This document shows, in pieces, positions 54,360-63,044 of a DNA stretch of 64,000 bases. The notes under the pieces are model-generated. The model was not told where the DNA came from, made no database searches, and saw only the letters and a list, made by a program, of their open reading frames with translations. The stretch is taken from positions 558,001 through 622,000 of the forward strand of contig NZ_QYUM01000002.1 of the NCBI RefSeq assembly GCF_003590775.1, given 5' to 3'. Made by a program: the position numbers and the translations under genes. The stretch comes from Sphingomonas cavernae. Lineage in GTDB: Bacteria; Pseudomonadota; Alphaproteobacteria; Sphingomonadales; Sphingomonadaceae. The stretch's first letter is position 1, and every line of letters starts with the position of its first letter.

Positions 54360-56353
54360 AGCGAATAGCCGAACTTTTCAACCCAGGGCTCAAGGGTCGG
54401 AAAGATCGGCTCCAGATGCTTGCGATAACGTTGCCAGCGGCCCGCCGCGCGCTTGTAGATGGGCTCGGTCACCTGCGAATAGCTCGCCGTGGTGATCAGC
54501 CCGCGCGACTTGGCGGTGCGCTGATGGTCGAGCGCGCCTTCATGCCATTCGAGGCCCAGGAAATCGAAAAGCGGGCGGACCTCGGTTTCAACGTCATCGA
54601 CCAGCCGTTCATAAACGATCGTATGGACGTTGAGCGGAAGCAGTGCGCGCGAACGCTCCCAATGCTGGAAGGTGAGGTCGTAGAACTCCGCCGCGTCCTC
54701 AAGTCTCAGGAAATTGGACATGGCCGCGTTCAGGCGGAAATTGCTCATGAAGCAGCTCAGCAGAACGTCACACGGATGACGCAGTGCCAAAATGAAGCGG
54801 GCATTGGGAAAGAGCCGCTGAATGAGCGCGGCCTTGTGAAGAAAAAGCGGCGACTTGTCGATCAACAGGCTGGACGCACCAAGCTCTTCGATCTTGCCGA
54901 CCTCGTCGAAATATTGCGCGCGGGCATTGACGATGCCGGCTTCATCGAGAGCCGGAATGCCCGCCAGCCCGCCGATCGCGATGTCGACAAGGTTCAACGG
55001 CGGCTTCTCCTCGAGCACGACCGCGCCCGGATGCCCCATCAGGATCGTGTCGAGCAGCGTGGTTCCCGATCGCGGAAAGCCGACGAGAAACACCGGGTCG
55101 GCGCACTTGGGTGCGGGATTCGCATCAGACCAGCCCGCGACCCATTCGGGCGTGAGCATCTCGATTTCCGAACGGAGTTCGTCGCGGAACTCGTTACCAC
55201 GACGCACGGGTTCGGTTGGATGCGCTTCGTGCAGCCTGGCGGTCTCCTCAAACGCCGCGAAAGCCTCATCGGAACGCCCCAGGCGATCGAGCAAGGTAGC
55301 GCGGATGTGTGCACTTCGCTCGGGCTCTATCGTCGACGGCACTAGCGCAAGGCATTCGAGGCCCAGCTCGAACCGTCCTGCACGCCTGTGCTCCATTGCC
55401 CGCAGGAAGCTCAGTGCACCTTGATCCAGCCCATTTTCTTCGGCGAGTGCGATGAGCGGCGCGAACTCGTCCTCGCGATTGGTGTGCTCATATTGAATGA
55501 CCAGCCCCAGATAGGCATCGGCCATGTGCAGATCGAGCGCGATCGCCTTGCGAAAGGCCCGCTCAGCGTCTTCAATCCGGTTTACCAGCCCGCATTCCAC
55601 ACCGAGCTTGAGCTGCAAGCTCGCATTATTGGGGTCGCGCGCCACTGCCTCCTCCAGGACAGGCAGCGCCTCTTCCTGCCGCGATTCGCGCTTGAACTGC
55701 ACATAAAGCTCATACAGCGCCCGCGCATCATCTGGAAAATCCGCGGCGGCAGCGCGAAGGATGCTCACAGCCTCGGCGGTTCGATCGGCCGCACGCAGGG
55801 CGTTGGCAAGGTTCAGACGTGTCGGGGGCGCCTGTGGGTCAAGTTCGAACGCATGTTGCAGCGCCAGGACGCTGCCCGCAAAATCGCCAACGCCCGACCT
55901 GGCGTTTCCGAGATTGTTCCAGCTCTCGAAATCCGCAGGGTTGTGCTTGACCACATGCTCATAGGCTTCGACCGCATCGGCGAAACGTTCGAGCGATTGG
56001 GCAAGGAATCCCCGGTAGCGCGCGACGCGCAACGTCGAATCGGAAAGGGCGAGTTCGCGCGTCGCGACAGCGAGAGCATCGGTGGTTTCACCAGACTCGA
56101 TCAGCGCAGCGATCAGGTTGCACGCGATCGTGACATCGCCAGGCCGTCCTCTATGCGCGGCCTTCAAATGGCGGATCGCGCCAGCGGCATCTCCGGATCG
56201 CGCGCGCAACATGCCGAGAAACGCGTTGAGTGCGGCAACGTCGCCGCCTTGCACAAGCGCGCCTTCCGCCAAACGTTGCGCCCGCTGCAGATCGCCCGCC
56301 TGCGCGGCAGCCACGGCCTGCCGGAGCACATCGGCGGTTCTTGGATCAAGCAT
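54356..56353 (-). CDS. TPR-repeat sulfotransferase
   Basis: A 665-residue protein. The first 380 residues are TPR repeats (for example ADFESWNNLGNARSGVGDFAG and AFELDPQAPPTRLNLANALR). The C-terminal 285 residues are a PAPS-dependent sulfotransferase: FLVGFPRSGTTLLDTIL (5'-phosphosulfate loop, near residues 418-434), FILALRHPCDVLLSCF (3'-phosphate loop) and the conserved YERLVDD. It could sulfate tyrosine in proteins or peptides, or small molecules. Start chosen at ATG 56353; GTGs shortly upstream are possible. Its stop overlaps the next gene. Confidence 0.9.
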   Translation of the reverse strand: MLDPRTADVLRQAVAAAQAGDLQRAQRLAEGALVQGGDVAALNAFLGMLRARSGDAAGAIRHLKAAHRGRPGDVTIACNLIAALIESGETTDALAVATRELALSDSTLRVARYRGFLAQSLERFADAVEAYEHVVKHNPADFESWNNLGNARSGVGDFAGSVLALQHAFELDPQAPPTRLNLANALRAADRTAEAVSILRAAAADFPDDARALYELYVQFKRESRQEEALPVLEEAVARDPNNASLQLKLGVECGLVNRIEDAERAFRKAIALDLHMADAYLGLVIQYEHTNREDEFAPLIALAEENGLDQGALSFLRAMEHRRAGRFELGLECLALVPSTIEPERSAHIRATLLDRLGRSDEAFAAFEETARLHEAHPTEPVRRGNEFRDELRSEIEMLTPEWVAGWSDANPAPKCADPVFLVGFPRSGTTLLDTILMGHPGAVVLEEKPPLNLVDIAIGGLAGIPALDEAGIVNARAQYFDEVGKIEELGASSLLIDKSPLFLHKAALIQRLFPNARFILALRHPCDVLLSCFMSNFRLNAAMSNFLRLEDAAEFYDLTFQHWERSRALLPLNVHTIVYERLVDDVETEVRPLFDFLGLEWHEGALDHQRTAKSRGLITTASYSQVTEPIYKRAAGRWQRYRKHLEPIFPTLEPWVEKFGYSL

Positions 56354-56439
56354 GGATGCAGTAGCCACTTTCACTGTTTGAGCCGTTCTGCCGCGCCAAT
56401 GCAATCGGAATACGCATGGCCCCGGAGGGCGCGGCCCCA

Positions 56440-56478
56440 AAAAAGAAAGGGGCGGCCGGTCCGAAGACCGACCGCCCC
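56440..56478 (-). terminator. Rho-independent terminator after the second TonB receptor
   Basis: Read leftward, GGGGCGGTCGGTC-TTCG-GACCGGCCGCCCC forms a stem of about 13 pairs with one mismatch and is followed by TTTCTTTTTTGG. It separates the receptor gene from the sulfotransferase gene, so the latter either has its own promoter or depends on readthrough. Confidence 0.88.
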
Positions 56479-56500
56479 AGATCGAAGTCCGAGCCGAGCT

Positions 56501-59500
56501 TTAGAACTCGAGCGTCACGCCCGCATAGACGTAACGGCCGAGCGCATCATAGGTCGCCGGATAGGTGTTGCCGTTGCACGGACCGGTCGGGCACAGGTTC
56601 GAGCCCGCACGACCGGCGTTGCCCGACGTGACCAGCGGAGGCTGCTTGTCGAACACGTTATTCACGCCCAGGCGGAACTGGTAGTTCTCGCCAATGGCGT
56701 AGGTGGTGGCAAGGTCGATATAGTTCTGCGCCTTGATGTTCAGACCCGGATCGAATTGCGAGCTGACAGGTGCACCGATCGACTCGTTGTCCTCGAGCGT
56801 TTCAGCCGAAACCTCACCGACGTAGCGCCACTGCACCGAGAAGCCGAGACCCATTTCGGTGTTCAGCGTCACGCGCGCCTTGTGCCGCCATTCGGGCAGC
56901 GGCGCACCGGCATTGGTGGTGCCGCCGAGGCTGCAGGTCGGACCATAGAGGCCCGCGCAGTCGAAGGGATCGGTCAGACCGTTGTCGATCCGGTACTTGT
57001 CGAGATAGGTCCCGATGAAGCTGGCCGAGATCGAACCGAAGCTGAGGCTGTGCGAGTACGAGCCGTTGACCTCGATACCCTTGGTCTGAAGCGTACCGAC
57101 ATTGTTCGGAAGGTCGGTAACGAAACCGCCCGGGGTCAGCCACAGCGAGCCAGCCGCGTCACGATTGACGAGGTCGCACGATGGGGCCGTGGACGTTGCG
57201 GTCGAGTTGTCGACGCAGTCGTTCAGAACCGCGTCCTGCCCGAACGCGCGGATCGCGTTGTCGACCTTGATGTCGAAATAATCGACGGTCAGCGCGAAGC
57301 GCGGCAGGAAGCTGGGCTGAAGGACCACACCGAAGGTCTTGGTCGTCGCCTTTTCGGGCTGTAGATCCGGATTGCCGCCGATCAGGCCGTTATACTGGCC
57401 CGCCGGATTTGCTGCGGTCCGCTGGCCAACCAGAAGACCCTGAGCAATACAGCCAAAATCCGCCGCCGTGATCGTGACGCCAGCGCAGGGATCCACGCTG
57501 CCGTTCAAAGCGACGGTGTTGGTGGCGAACAGCTCCTGGATGTTCGGAGCACGGACGGCCCGGTTATATGCGCCGCGCAGGCGAATGTCCGGGATCGGCG
57601 CGAACTCGACGCCGACCTTGTAGGTGTCGGTGTCGTACTCGCGGTCGGCGCTCGTCTTGTACCAGGACTTGCGATAGCCCGCGTTGATCGACAGGTCGTG
57701 GATGAAGTTGTCCTGCACCAGCGGGATCTGGACTTCGCCGAACAGATCATAGACGCGGAAGTTGCCCGAAAGCGGCAGCGTCGCGCCACCCTGACCGGTG
57801 AGATCACCCGTCTGGAAGGCGTTGTCGGTGTTCAGTTCCAGCGATTCCTTGCGCCATTCCGCGCCGACGTTGATGCCAACGCCATCTTCGGACCAGGGGG
57901 CCTTGAAGCCATAGTCACCGAGAAGACCGGTGAACGAGACGCTCGCGACCTGTTCCGAGGTCTGGCCCTTCTGGAAGCCGGTCGCCGACAGATAGGAAAC
58001 CGCTGCCGGGCTCACCGAGCCCGCGCCGCCGAAGACGTTGTAGGGCACGCAGGTCGGATCGGTGCCGTCGCGGACCGAGCGGCATATCGGGGTACCGTTG
58101 GGACCGACCACGACATCGAGCGCGCGGTTGAGACGCGCCACCGAGAACTCGTTCGAATAGACCTGCGTATAGTTCGACCGGCCATACTGGTAATAGGCGT
58201 CGTACGACCAGACGTCATCCAGATCGCCCTTGGTACCAATGACCGTACGGAAATTGACGTGGTGCAGATCCGACCGGCGAGGACCGCCTTCGACGTTGCG
58301 GCGGAGCAACTGGAAGAACGCCTTGTTGTAGGACATACCGGTCGTCGGATCGATGAAGTCGATCGGCAATCCGCCAGGTCCGGGCGTGCCAGAGCCAGGC
58401 GCGCCGGTGTTGTAGGGAGCGCCCACTGCAAGCGGGAAGACGCCCAGGAAGCCGTTGATCAGGTTTTCGTCATCGCAGACGACGTTGCTCTGAGCCGCCG
58501 ACAGGAGCGGGTTGTCGCAGTTGATCGTCAGCGTGTTGCCGAAGTCACCCGACGGTGCGATCTGGGCGACCGTGCGGTCGTCCATGAACATGAACTCGAG
58601 ATACGGCTTGATCGAGTCGTTGATCTCGTAGTTCGCGAACAGGCCTGCGGTATAGCGCTCGTCCGGCCGTTGGAAATAGTTGGTCGGCGCGAAGTTGTAG
58701 AGCGTGGTGGAATTGTTGAAACCGCCACCGGGCGCGAAGGTGTAGATCGTCGAGGTGACGAATGGCTGACCCGCCTGCGGATGGCCCGGCGGACGTGTGA
58801 ACGTGTCGAACACGATCACGTTGCCGTTGTCCGAGGTAGCCGAACCGCCACAGCGTGGTGCGCCGCCACCGGTGTTCTGCAGGGTGCACGCGCTGAAGTC
58901 GCGGCGCGATTGCAGGATCGGCTTGGCCTTGCGGTAGCCCGCATAGGCGACGATATGACCGCGACCGTCGTCGAACTTGGTGCCGAAGGAAACGGTGGCG
59001 TCGATGGTGCCGCCGTCGACGACGCTGCCCTTGGGATAGCCATAGCCGTCGAGACCCGCATTGGCGCGCGCATCAAGGAGCGGCGGCATGAACTCGTTGC
59101 GGTTGGTGTGCTGGTTGAAGCTGTACTGGCCGTCGAACCGGATACCCTCGAAATCGGTATCCATGATGAAGTTGACGACGCCCGCAACCGCGTCCGCACC
59201 ATAGGTCGACGACGCACCGCCGGTCAGAACCTCGACGCGCTTCACGATCGAAGCGGGGATGATGTTGATGTCGGCGGCCGAACCGCTGGTGGGGCTCGGA
59301 TCGCCCGGCAGCAGGCGGCGGCCGTTGACGAGCGTCAGCGTGCGGCTGGTGCCGAGGCCGCGAAGATCGATCGACGCGGTGCCGTCAGCGCCGTTGGAAA
59401 GCGTCGAGGCCTGGCTCGCGGACACGCCGGGCAGCGAGTTGAGCAGGTCCTCCATCTTGGTGGTGCCCTGCAGCTTGATTTCTTCGCTGTTGACGACCGT

Positions 59501-59689
59501 GACGGGCGCAGCCGATTCGAGGTTCGGCTGCGGAATGCGCGAACCGGTGACGATGATGGCTTCGCCTTCGGTCGCTTCGGCGGCCTGGGGCTCGTCCTGC
59601 GCAAAGGCAGGCGCAGAGATCATGGCCAAGCCAAGTGCAAAGGACGCAACGCCCCCGCGCAGGCTCGTATATTTTGGAGATTTGCTCAC
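56501..59689 (-). CDS. TonB-dependent outer-membrane receptor (1062 residues)
   Basis: A very large receptor with signal peptide (ASFALGLAMISAPAFAQ), TonB-box-like EAIIVTGSRIPQPN, a plug (about 60-190; TLVNGRRLLPGDPSPTSGS, VKRVEVLTGGASSTYGADAVAG in parts), and a long barrel ending YVYAGVTLEF. Several Cys occur in predicted loops (SACTLQNTGGGAPRCGG and ICRSVRDGTDPTCV). The GTG at 59689 has AGGGA seven bases ahead; the frame is open further up but without signal. It heads the minus-strand block with the three TPR enzymes. Confidence 0.95.
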   Translation of the reverse strand: MSKSPKYTSLRGGVASFALGLAMISAPAFAQDEPQAAEATEGEAIIVTGSRIPQPNLESAAPVTVVNSEEIKLQGTTKMEDLLNSLPGVSASQASTLSNGADGTASIDLRGLGTSRTLTLVNGRRLLPGDPSPTSGSAADINIIPASIVKRVEVLTGGASSTYGADAVAGVVNFIMDTDFEGIRFDGQYSFNQHTNRNEFMPPLLDARANAGLDGYGYPKGSVVDGGTIDATVSFGTKFDDGRGHIVAYAGYRKAKPILQSRRDFSACTLQNTGGGAPRCGGSATSDNGNVIVFDTFTRPPGHPQAGQPFVTSTIYTFAPGGGFNNSTTLYNFAPTNYFQRPDERYTAGLFANYEINDSIKPYLEFMFMDDRTVAQIAPSGDFGNTLTINCDNPLLSAAQSNVVCDDENLINGFLGVFPLAVGAPYNTGAPGSGTPGPGGLPIDFIDPTTGMSYNKAFFQLLRRNVEGGPRRSDLHHVNFRTVIGTKGDLDDVWSYDAYYQYGRSNYTQVYSNEFSVARLNRALDVVVGPNGTPICRSVRDGTDPTCVPYNVFGGAGSVSPAAVSYLSATGFQKGQTSEQVASVSFTGLLGDYGFKAPWSEDGVGINVGAEWRKESLELNTDNAFQTGDLTGQGGATLPLSGNFRVYDLFGEVQIPLVQDNFIHDLSINAGYRKSWYKTSADREYDTDTYKVGVEFAPIPDIRLRGAYNRAVRAPNIQELFATNTVALNGSVDPCAGVTITAADFGCIAQGLLVGQRTAANPAGQYNGLIGGNPDLQPEKATTKTFGVVLQPSFLPRFALTVDYFDIKVDNAIRAFGQDAVLNDCVDNSTATSTAPSCDLVNRDAAGSLWLTPGGFVTDLPNNVGTLQTKGIEVNGSYSHSLSFGSISASFIGTYLDKYRIDNGLTDPFDCAGLYGPTCSLGGTTNAGAPLPEWRHKARVTLNTEMGLGFSVQWRYVGEVSAETLEDNESIGAPVSSQFDPGLNIKAQNYIDLATTYAIGENYQFRLGVNNVFDKQPPLVTSGNAGRAGSNLCPTGPCNGNTYPATYDALGRYVYAGVTLEF

Positions 59690-59969
59690 TATCCAGTCCC
59701 TTTTCTGGAGCGATCGAGGCGAAGTACTCGTCCCGACTATGTTAGCTGTCTGGGCAAGCGCGCGCTCCCTGCGCGGCCCTCCCCCAGCAGTCTGCGCAGC
59801 GAAATGCCCCAATGTTCACGGTATTGTAAACGCCAGATCACGGCTGAAGGCCAAGTTGTCCGCGGTGTGTATCCATTATGCCACACACACCTGACACGCC
59901 GTGCGTCCAACAATCTTGCATCGCGCCCGCGCGCACTTCACAAGACCGATGACCAAGGGGAGATGCCAA

Positions 59970-60515
59970 ATGATGCGTGCCGCCGTTCTGAGTGCCTTCG
60001 CCTTCCTGATCGCAGCGCATCCCGCGGCCGCGAAGACCGCGGACAAAGAAAAGCCGCGCGCCGAAGCCTTTCAGAATCTGCTAGACTGCAAGGCGATCGC
60101 CGAATCCGCGCAGCGCCTCGCCTGTTACGACGCGCAGGTCAGCGCGCTCGAGACCGCGGAAAAGCAGCGCGACGTCGTCATCGTCGACAAGCAGCAGGTC
60201 CGCGAAGCACGGCGCGGGCTGTTCGGCTTCACGCTCCCGTCGCTCAAGATCTTCGGCGATGGCGATAACGACGACGCCGACCAAAAGGAAGAAATCAAGG
60301 AAATCGAGGCGACGATCGCCGGCACCGGGCGCACCGTGGGCGGTGGATGGCGCTTTACGCTGGAAGATGGCGCGCGCTGGTCGCAGATCGACCAGAAACC
60401 CGTGGCCGTGGGCCCCAGGACCGGCACGAAAGTGAAGATCCGTCGCGCCTCCCTGGGTTCGTACTTCGCCTCCTTCAACGGCCAGCCCAGTGTCCGTGTG
60501 CGGCGCGAAAATTAG
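59970..60515 (+). CDS. Exported hypothetical protein
   Basis: A 181-residue protein with signal peptide (AAVLSAFAFLIAAHPAAA). Its first part carries CKAIAESAQRLACYDAQV, a small Cys pair motif found in several periplasmic proteins of unknown function. A charged middle (DGDNDDADQKEEIKEIEATI) and a beta-rich C half (WRFTLEDGARWSQIDQKP, KVKIRRASLGSYFASFNG) follow. AGGGGAG lies about eight bases ahead of the ATG. It is divergent from the TonB receptor. Function not known. Confidence 0.78.
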   Translation: MMRAAVLSAFAFLIAAHPAAAKTADKEKPRAEAFQNLLDCKAIAESAQRLACYDAQVSALETAEKQRDVVIVDKQQVREARRGLFGFTLPSLKIFGDGDNDDADQKEEIKEIEATIAGTGRTVGGGWRFTLEDGARWSQIDQKPVAVGPRTGTKVKIRRASLGSYFASFNGQPSVRVRREN

Positions 60516-60526
60516 CGGCGCGAAAA

Positions 60527-61438
60527 CTAATCGGCGGCCTGCGGCATCGGCCCCGCGAGGAGCAATGGATCGATCCTTTCGTCGCGCCACTTCATGCTCC
60601 AGTGAAGGTGCGGGCCGGTCGCGCGGCCGGTCGCGCCGATCGCACCGAGCGCCTGCCCCTGCCTTACGACGTCGCCCGGTTTCACATCGATCCGCGAGAG
60701 ATGGAGGAAGGCGCTGTTGAGCCCCATGCCGTGATCGATCATCAGCAGATAGCCCTCGAGCGTGAAGGGCCGGTTCGTAGCGAGAATGACGACGCCGTCG
60801 GCAGGGGCGAAAAACGGCGTACCCGTGACGCGCGCGACATCGACCCCTGAATGATAGGCGCCGGGCTCGCCCCGGTAGATGCGTTGCGATCCGAAGAGCC
60901 CGGAGATGCGGCCAGTTGCAGGCCAGGTGAAGCGCTGGCGCCAGCCCTGACTGTCCGAAACGAGGGCGCGCGCGGCATTGATCTCCGCAAGTTCGGGCGC
61001 GCGCAGCCGCTCGAATTCCACACTTGGCCGTGACTGTCGCGCAAGCCTGTTCAGATTTTCGATCCGCCAAGCGCGCGGCGCTACGGTCAGCGACCGGCGG
61101 ATCGTCGAACCGTCGGCGCGCCGCGCGACCAGCTCGGCCGAAGCGGTGGCGTCTCGCCCGAAGCCGATCAGAAAGCGGCCATCCGCGGCGATGTCGACGG
61201 GCCTGCCATCGAGCGCGAGAGACAGGGCATCGGAAGGTGCGAGTCCGAGCGCGACTCCGCCCTGTATAAAAGGTCCGGCAAGTTCGAAATCGGGACGCAC
61301 CGGAGCGGCCGGTTTTTGAGGAATCGGCACGCTGGCCGGCGCCGCGCCGGACGATGGCGCCGATACGGGAGCAGCGATGCAACCGGCGAGCAAAAACACG
61401 ATCGCGGCACCGCTTCCGCGCCGCAGGGCGTTCCTCAC
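60527..61438 (-). CDS. M23 (LytM) family metallopeptidase, lipoprotein-type signal
   Basis: A 303-residue murein hydrolase-like protein. The signal ends in a lipobox (VFLLAGC), so it is probably lipidated. The catalytic domain (about 185-300) has H-x-x-x-D in GAYHSGVDVA, and the H-x-H pair in GPHLHWSM, all zinc ligands of the LytM group. It should cut peptidoglycan cross-links or act as an activator. It starts with GTG and overlaps the DUF2093 gene (GTGA). Confidence 0.92.
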   Translation of the reverse strand: MRNALRRGSGAAIVFLLAGCIAAPVSAPSSGAAPASVPIPQKPAAPVRPDFELAGPFIQGGVALGLAPSDALSLALDGRPVDIAADGRFLIGFGRDATASAELVARRADGSTIRRSLTVAPRAWRIENLNRLARQSRPSVEFERLRAPELAEINAARALVSDSQGWRQRFTWPATGRISGLFGSQRIYRGEPGAYHSGVDVARVTGTPFFAPADGVVILATNRPFTLEGYLLMIDHGMGLNSAFLHLSRIDVKPGDVVRQGQALGAIGATGRATGPHLHWSMKWRDERIDPLLLAGPMPQAAD

Positions 61439-61635
61439 CGATCGAGCTCAGCGCGTACCGAAATCTCGGCGCTGGCATATGGCTCCTGCCGCGCCACGCT
61501 CCAATAGCGCAGGTGATCGAGCGGGATCTTGTCCCCCGTCACTGCGCAGACGACATGATCGCCCGATGCGAGCACACGGAAGCCGTTCGCCATGTAATGG
61601 AGTTTCGCCGGCCGTCCGGAATGCGACATCAACAT
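61435..61635 (-). CDS. DUF2093 protein
   Basis: A 66-residue protein typical of DUF2093: KLHYMANGFRVLASGDHVVCAVTG (key parts LHYMANGFRV and VVCAVTG) and IPLDHLRYWSVARQEPYAS. Function unknown; the family is alphaproteobacterial and often next to xseA, as here. Starts further up (61671) are possible. Its stop overlaps the M23 gene's GTG. Confidence 0.88.
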   Translation of the reverse strand: MLMSHSGRPAKLHYMANGFRVLASGDHVVCAVTGDKIPLDHLRYWSVARQEPYASAEISVRAELDR

Positions 61636-61667
61636 CGGGTCTTCATGCTCCTGTTGGCAGCCCTCTC

Positions 61668-63044
61668 TCAAAGGAGCTTGGGCTGCTCGGTCTTCGCCGG
61701 ATCATAGGCCTTGCCGCCCGCACGCTCAACCCGTGCGTCGATCGCCCCATCGCCGAAATGGAGCGTCAGCGCGCCCGCGGCGCGCGCTTCCGCTGCGGTC
61801 GTCACCACACCGCCGCCGCGTTTCTCGACCTTGGCATAGCCTCGCGAAAGCGGCTTGTCGGGATGGAGCGACTGGGCGAGCCGCCATAGCCGCTCCAGCC
61901 GGTCGCGGTCGCGTGCAATGCGGTGCGTGAGCAGCACGGGGCGCAGTGCCCCGCCTGCGCGCGCAAGCTCGCCGCGCGCGTCGGACAGGCGGTGTGCAAG
62001 CCCGCGGCGCAGGCGCTCCCCAAGTTCATCGGTGCGCTGGCGCTGGGGGTCAAGCAACTGCGCGGGCTTGGGCAGCAGTCGTGCCAGCGCCTGGAGCCTC
62101 TCGGCGCCACGCTCCCTGTAGCGATTGGCCGCGCGGATCATGCGCAGCCGCTGCTGGCCGAGATGCGCGATCAGGTCAGCGCGGACGGGCACCGCGATCT
62201 CGGCGGCGGCGGTTGGCGTAGGCGCGCGGACGTCAGCGGCATAGTCGCACAATGTGGTGTCGGTTTCATGCCCCACCGCCGAAATGATCGGGATAGAGCA
62301 GCCGGCGACCGCGCGGACCACGGCTTCCTCATTGAAGGCCCACAGATCCTCTATCGAACCGCCGCCGCGCGCTACGATGACGAGATCGGGGCGCGGGACG
62401 GGACCGCCGTCGGGCAGCAAATCGAAGCCGTTGACTGCAGCCGCTACCTGCGCGGCCGCGCCCTCGCCCTGCACCAGCACGGGCCAGACGATCACCCGGG
62501 TCGGGCAACGATCCTCCAGTCGGTGGAGAATGTCGCGGATCACGGCTCCCGTGGGAGATGTGACCACGCCGATCACGCGCGGAAGGAAGGGCAATGGAAC
62601 CTTGCGTGCAGGATCGAACAGGCCTTCGGCGCCGAGCTTCGCCTTGAGCCGCTCGAGCAGCATCATCAGCGCGCCTTCGCCCGCCAGTTCGAGCCGCTCG
62701 ATCACGATCTGATATTTGGATCGGCCCGGATAGGTGGTGAGCCGCCCCGTCGCGATCACCTCGATCCCATCCTCGGGACGAAAGGGTATCTGGCTCGCCG
62801 GGCCCTTCCAGATCACCGCGTCGATACAGGCATTCTCGTCCTTGAGCGTCAGATAGACATGGCCCGACGCGGCGCGCTTGTAGCCCGAAATCTCGCCGCG
62901 CAGGCGGACATGGCCGAAATTGGTTTCCACCATTCTCTTGAGCGATGCCGACAATTCGCTGACCGAAAGCGCGGGCGCGTTGTCCCCGTCGCGCTCCTCG
63001 GCTAACAGCCGCCCGGAATTATCGTTGTCGAAGGGATCGCTCAT
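61668..63044 (-). CDS. xseA: Exodeoxyribonuclease VII large subunit
   Basis: A 458-residue nuclease subunit (OB fold [22 protein letters not shown] at about 45-66, read in parts) with the catalytic domain motifs [33 protein letters not shown] and [23 protein letters not shown] in parts. Its partner XseB is not in the window. The ATG at 63044 overlaps the purD ATG on the other strand by two bases; its ribosome binding site AGGA lies within purD. Confidence 0.95.
   Translation of the reverse strand: MSDPFDNDNSGRLLAEERDGDNAPALSVSELSASLKRMVETNFGHVRLRGEISGYKRAASGHVYLTLKDENACIDAVIWKGPASQIPFRPEDGIEVIATGRLTTYPGRSKYQIVIERLELAGEGALMMLLERLKAKLGAEGLFDPARKVPLPFLPRVIGVVTSPTGAVIRDILHRLEDRCPTRVIVWPVLVQGEGAAAQVAAAVNGFDLLPDGGPVPRPDLVIVARGGGSIEDLWAFNEEAVVRAVAGCSIPIISAVGHETDTTLCDYAADVRAPTPTAAAEIAVPVRADLIAHLGQQRLRMIRAANRYRERGAERLQALARLLPKPAQLLDPQRQRTDELGERLRRGLAHRLSDARGELARAGGALRPVLLTHRIARDRDRLERLWRLAQSLHPDKPLSRGYAKVEKRGGGVVTTAAEARAAGALTLHFGDGAIDARVERAGGKAYDPAKTEQPKLL

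Noticed and set aside
57698-60268. A plus-strand open frame of 856 codons
   Set aside because: Antisense of the large TonB receptor running into the start of the next gene; no plausible domains or ribosome binding site.
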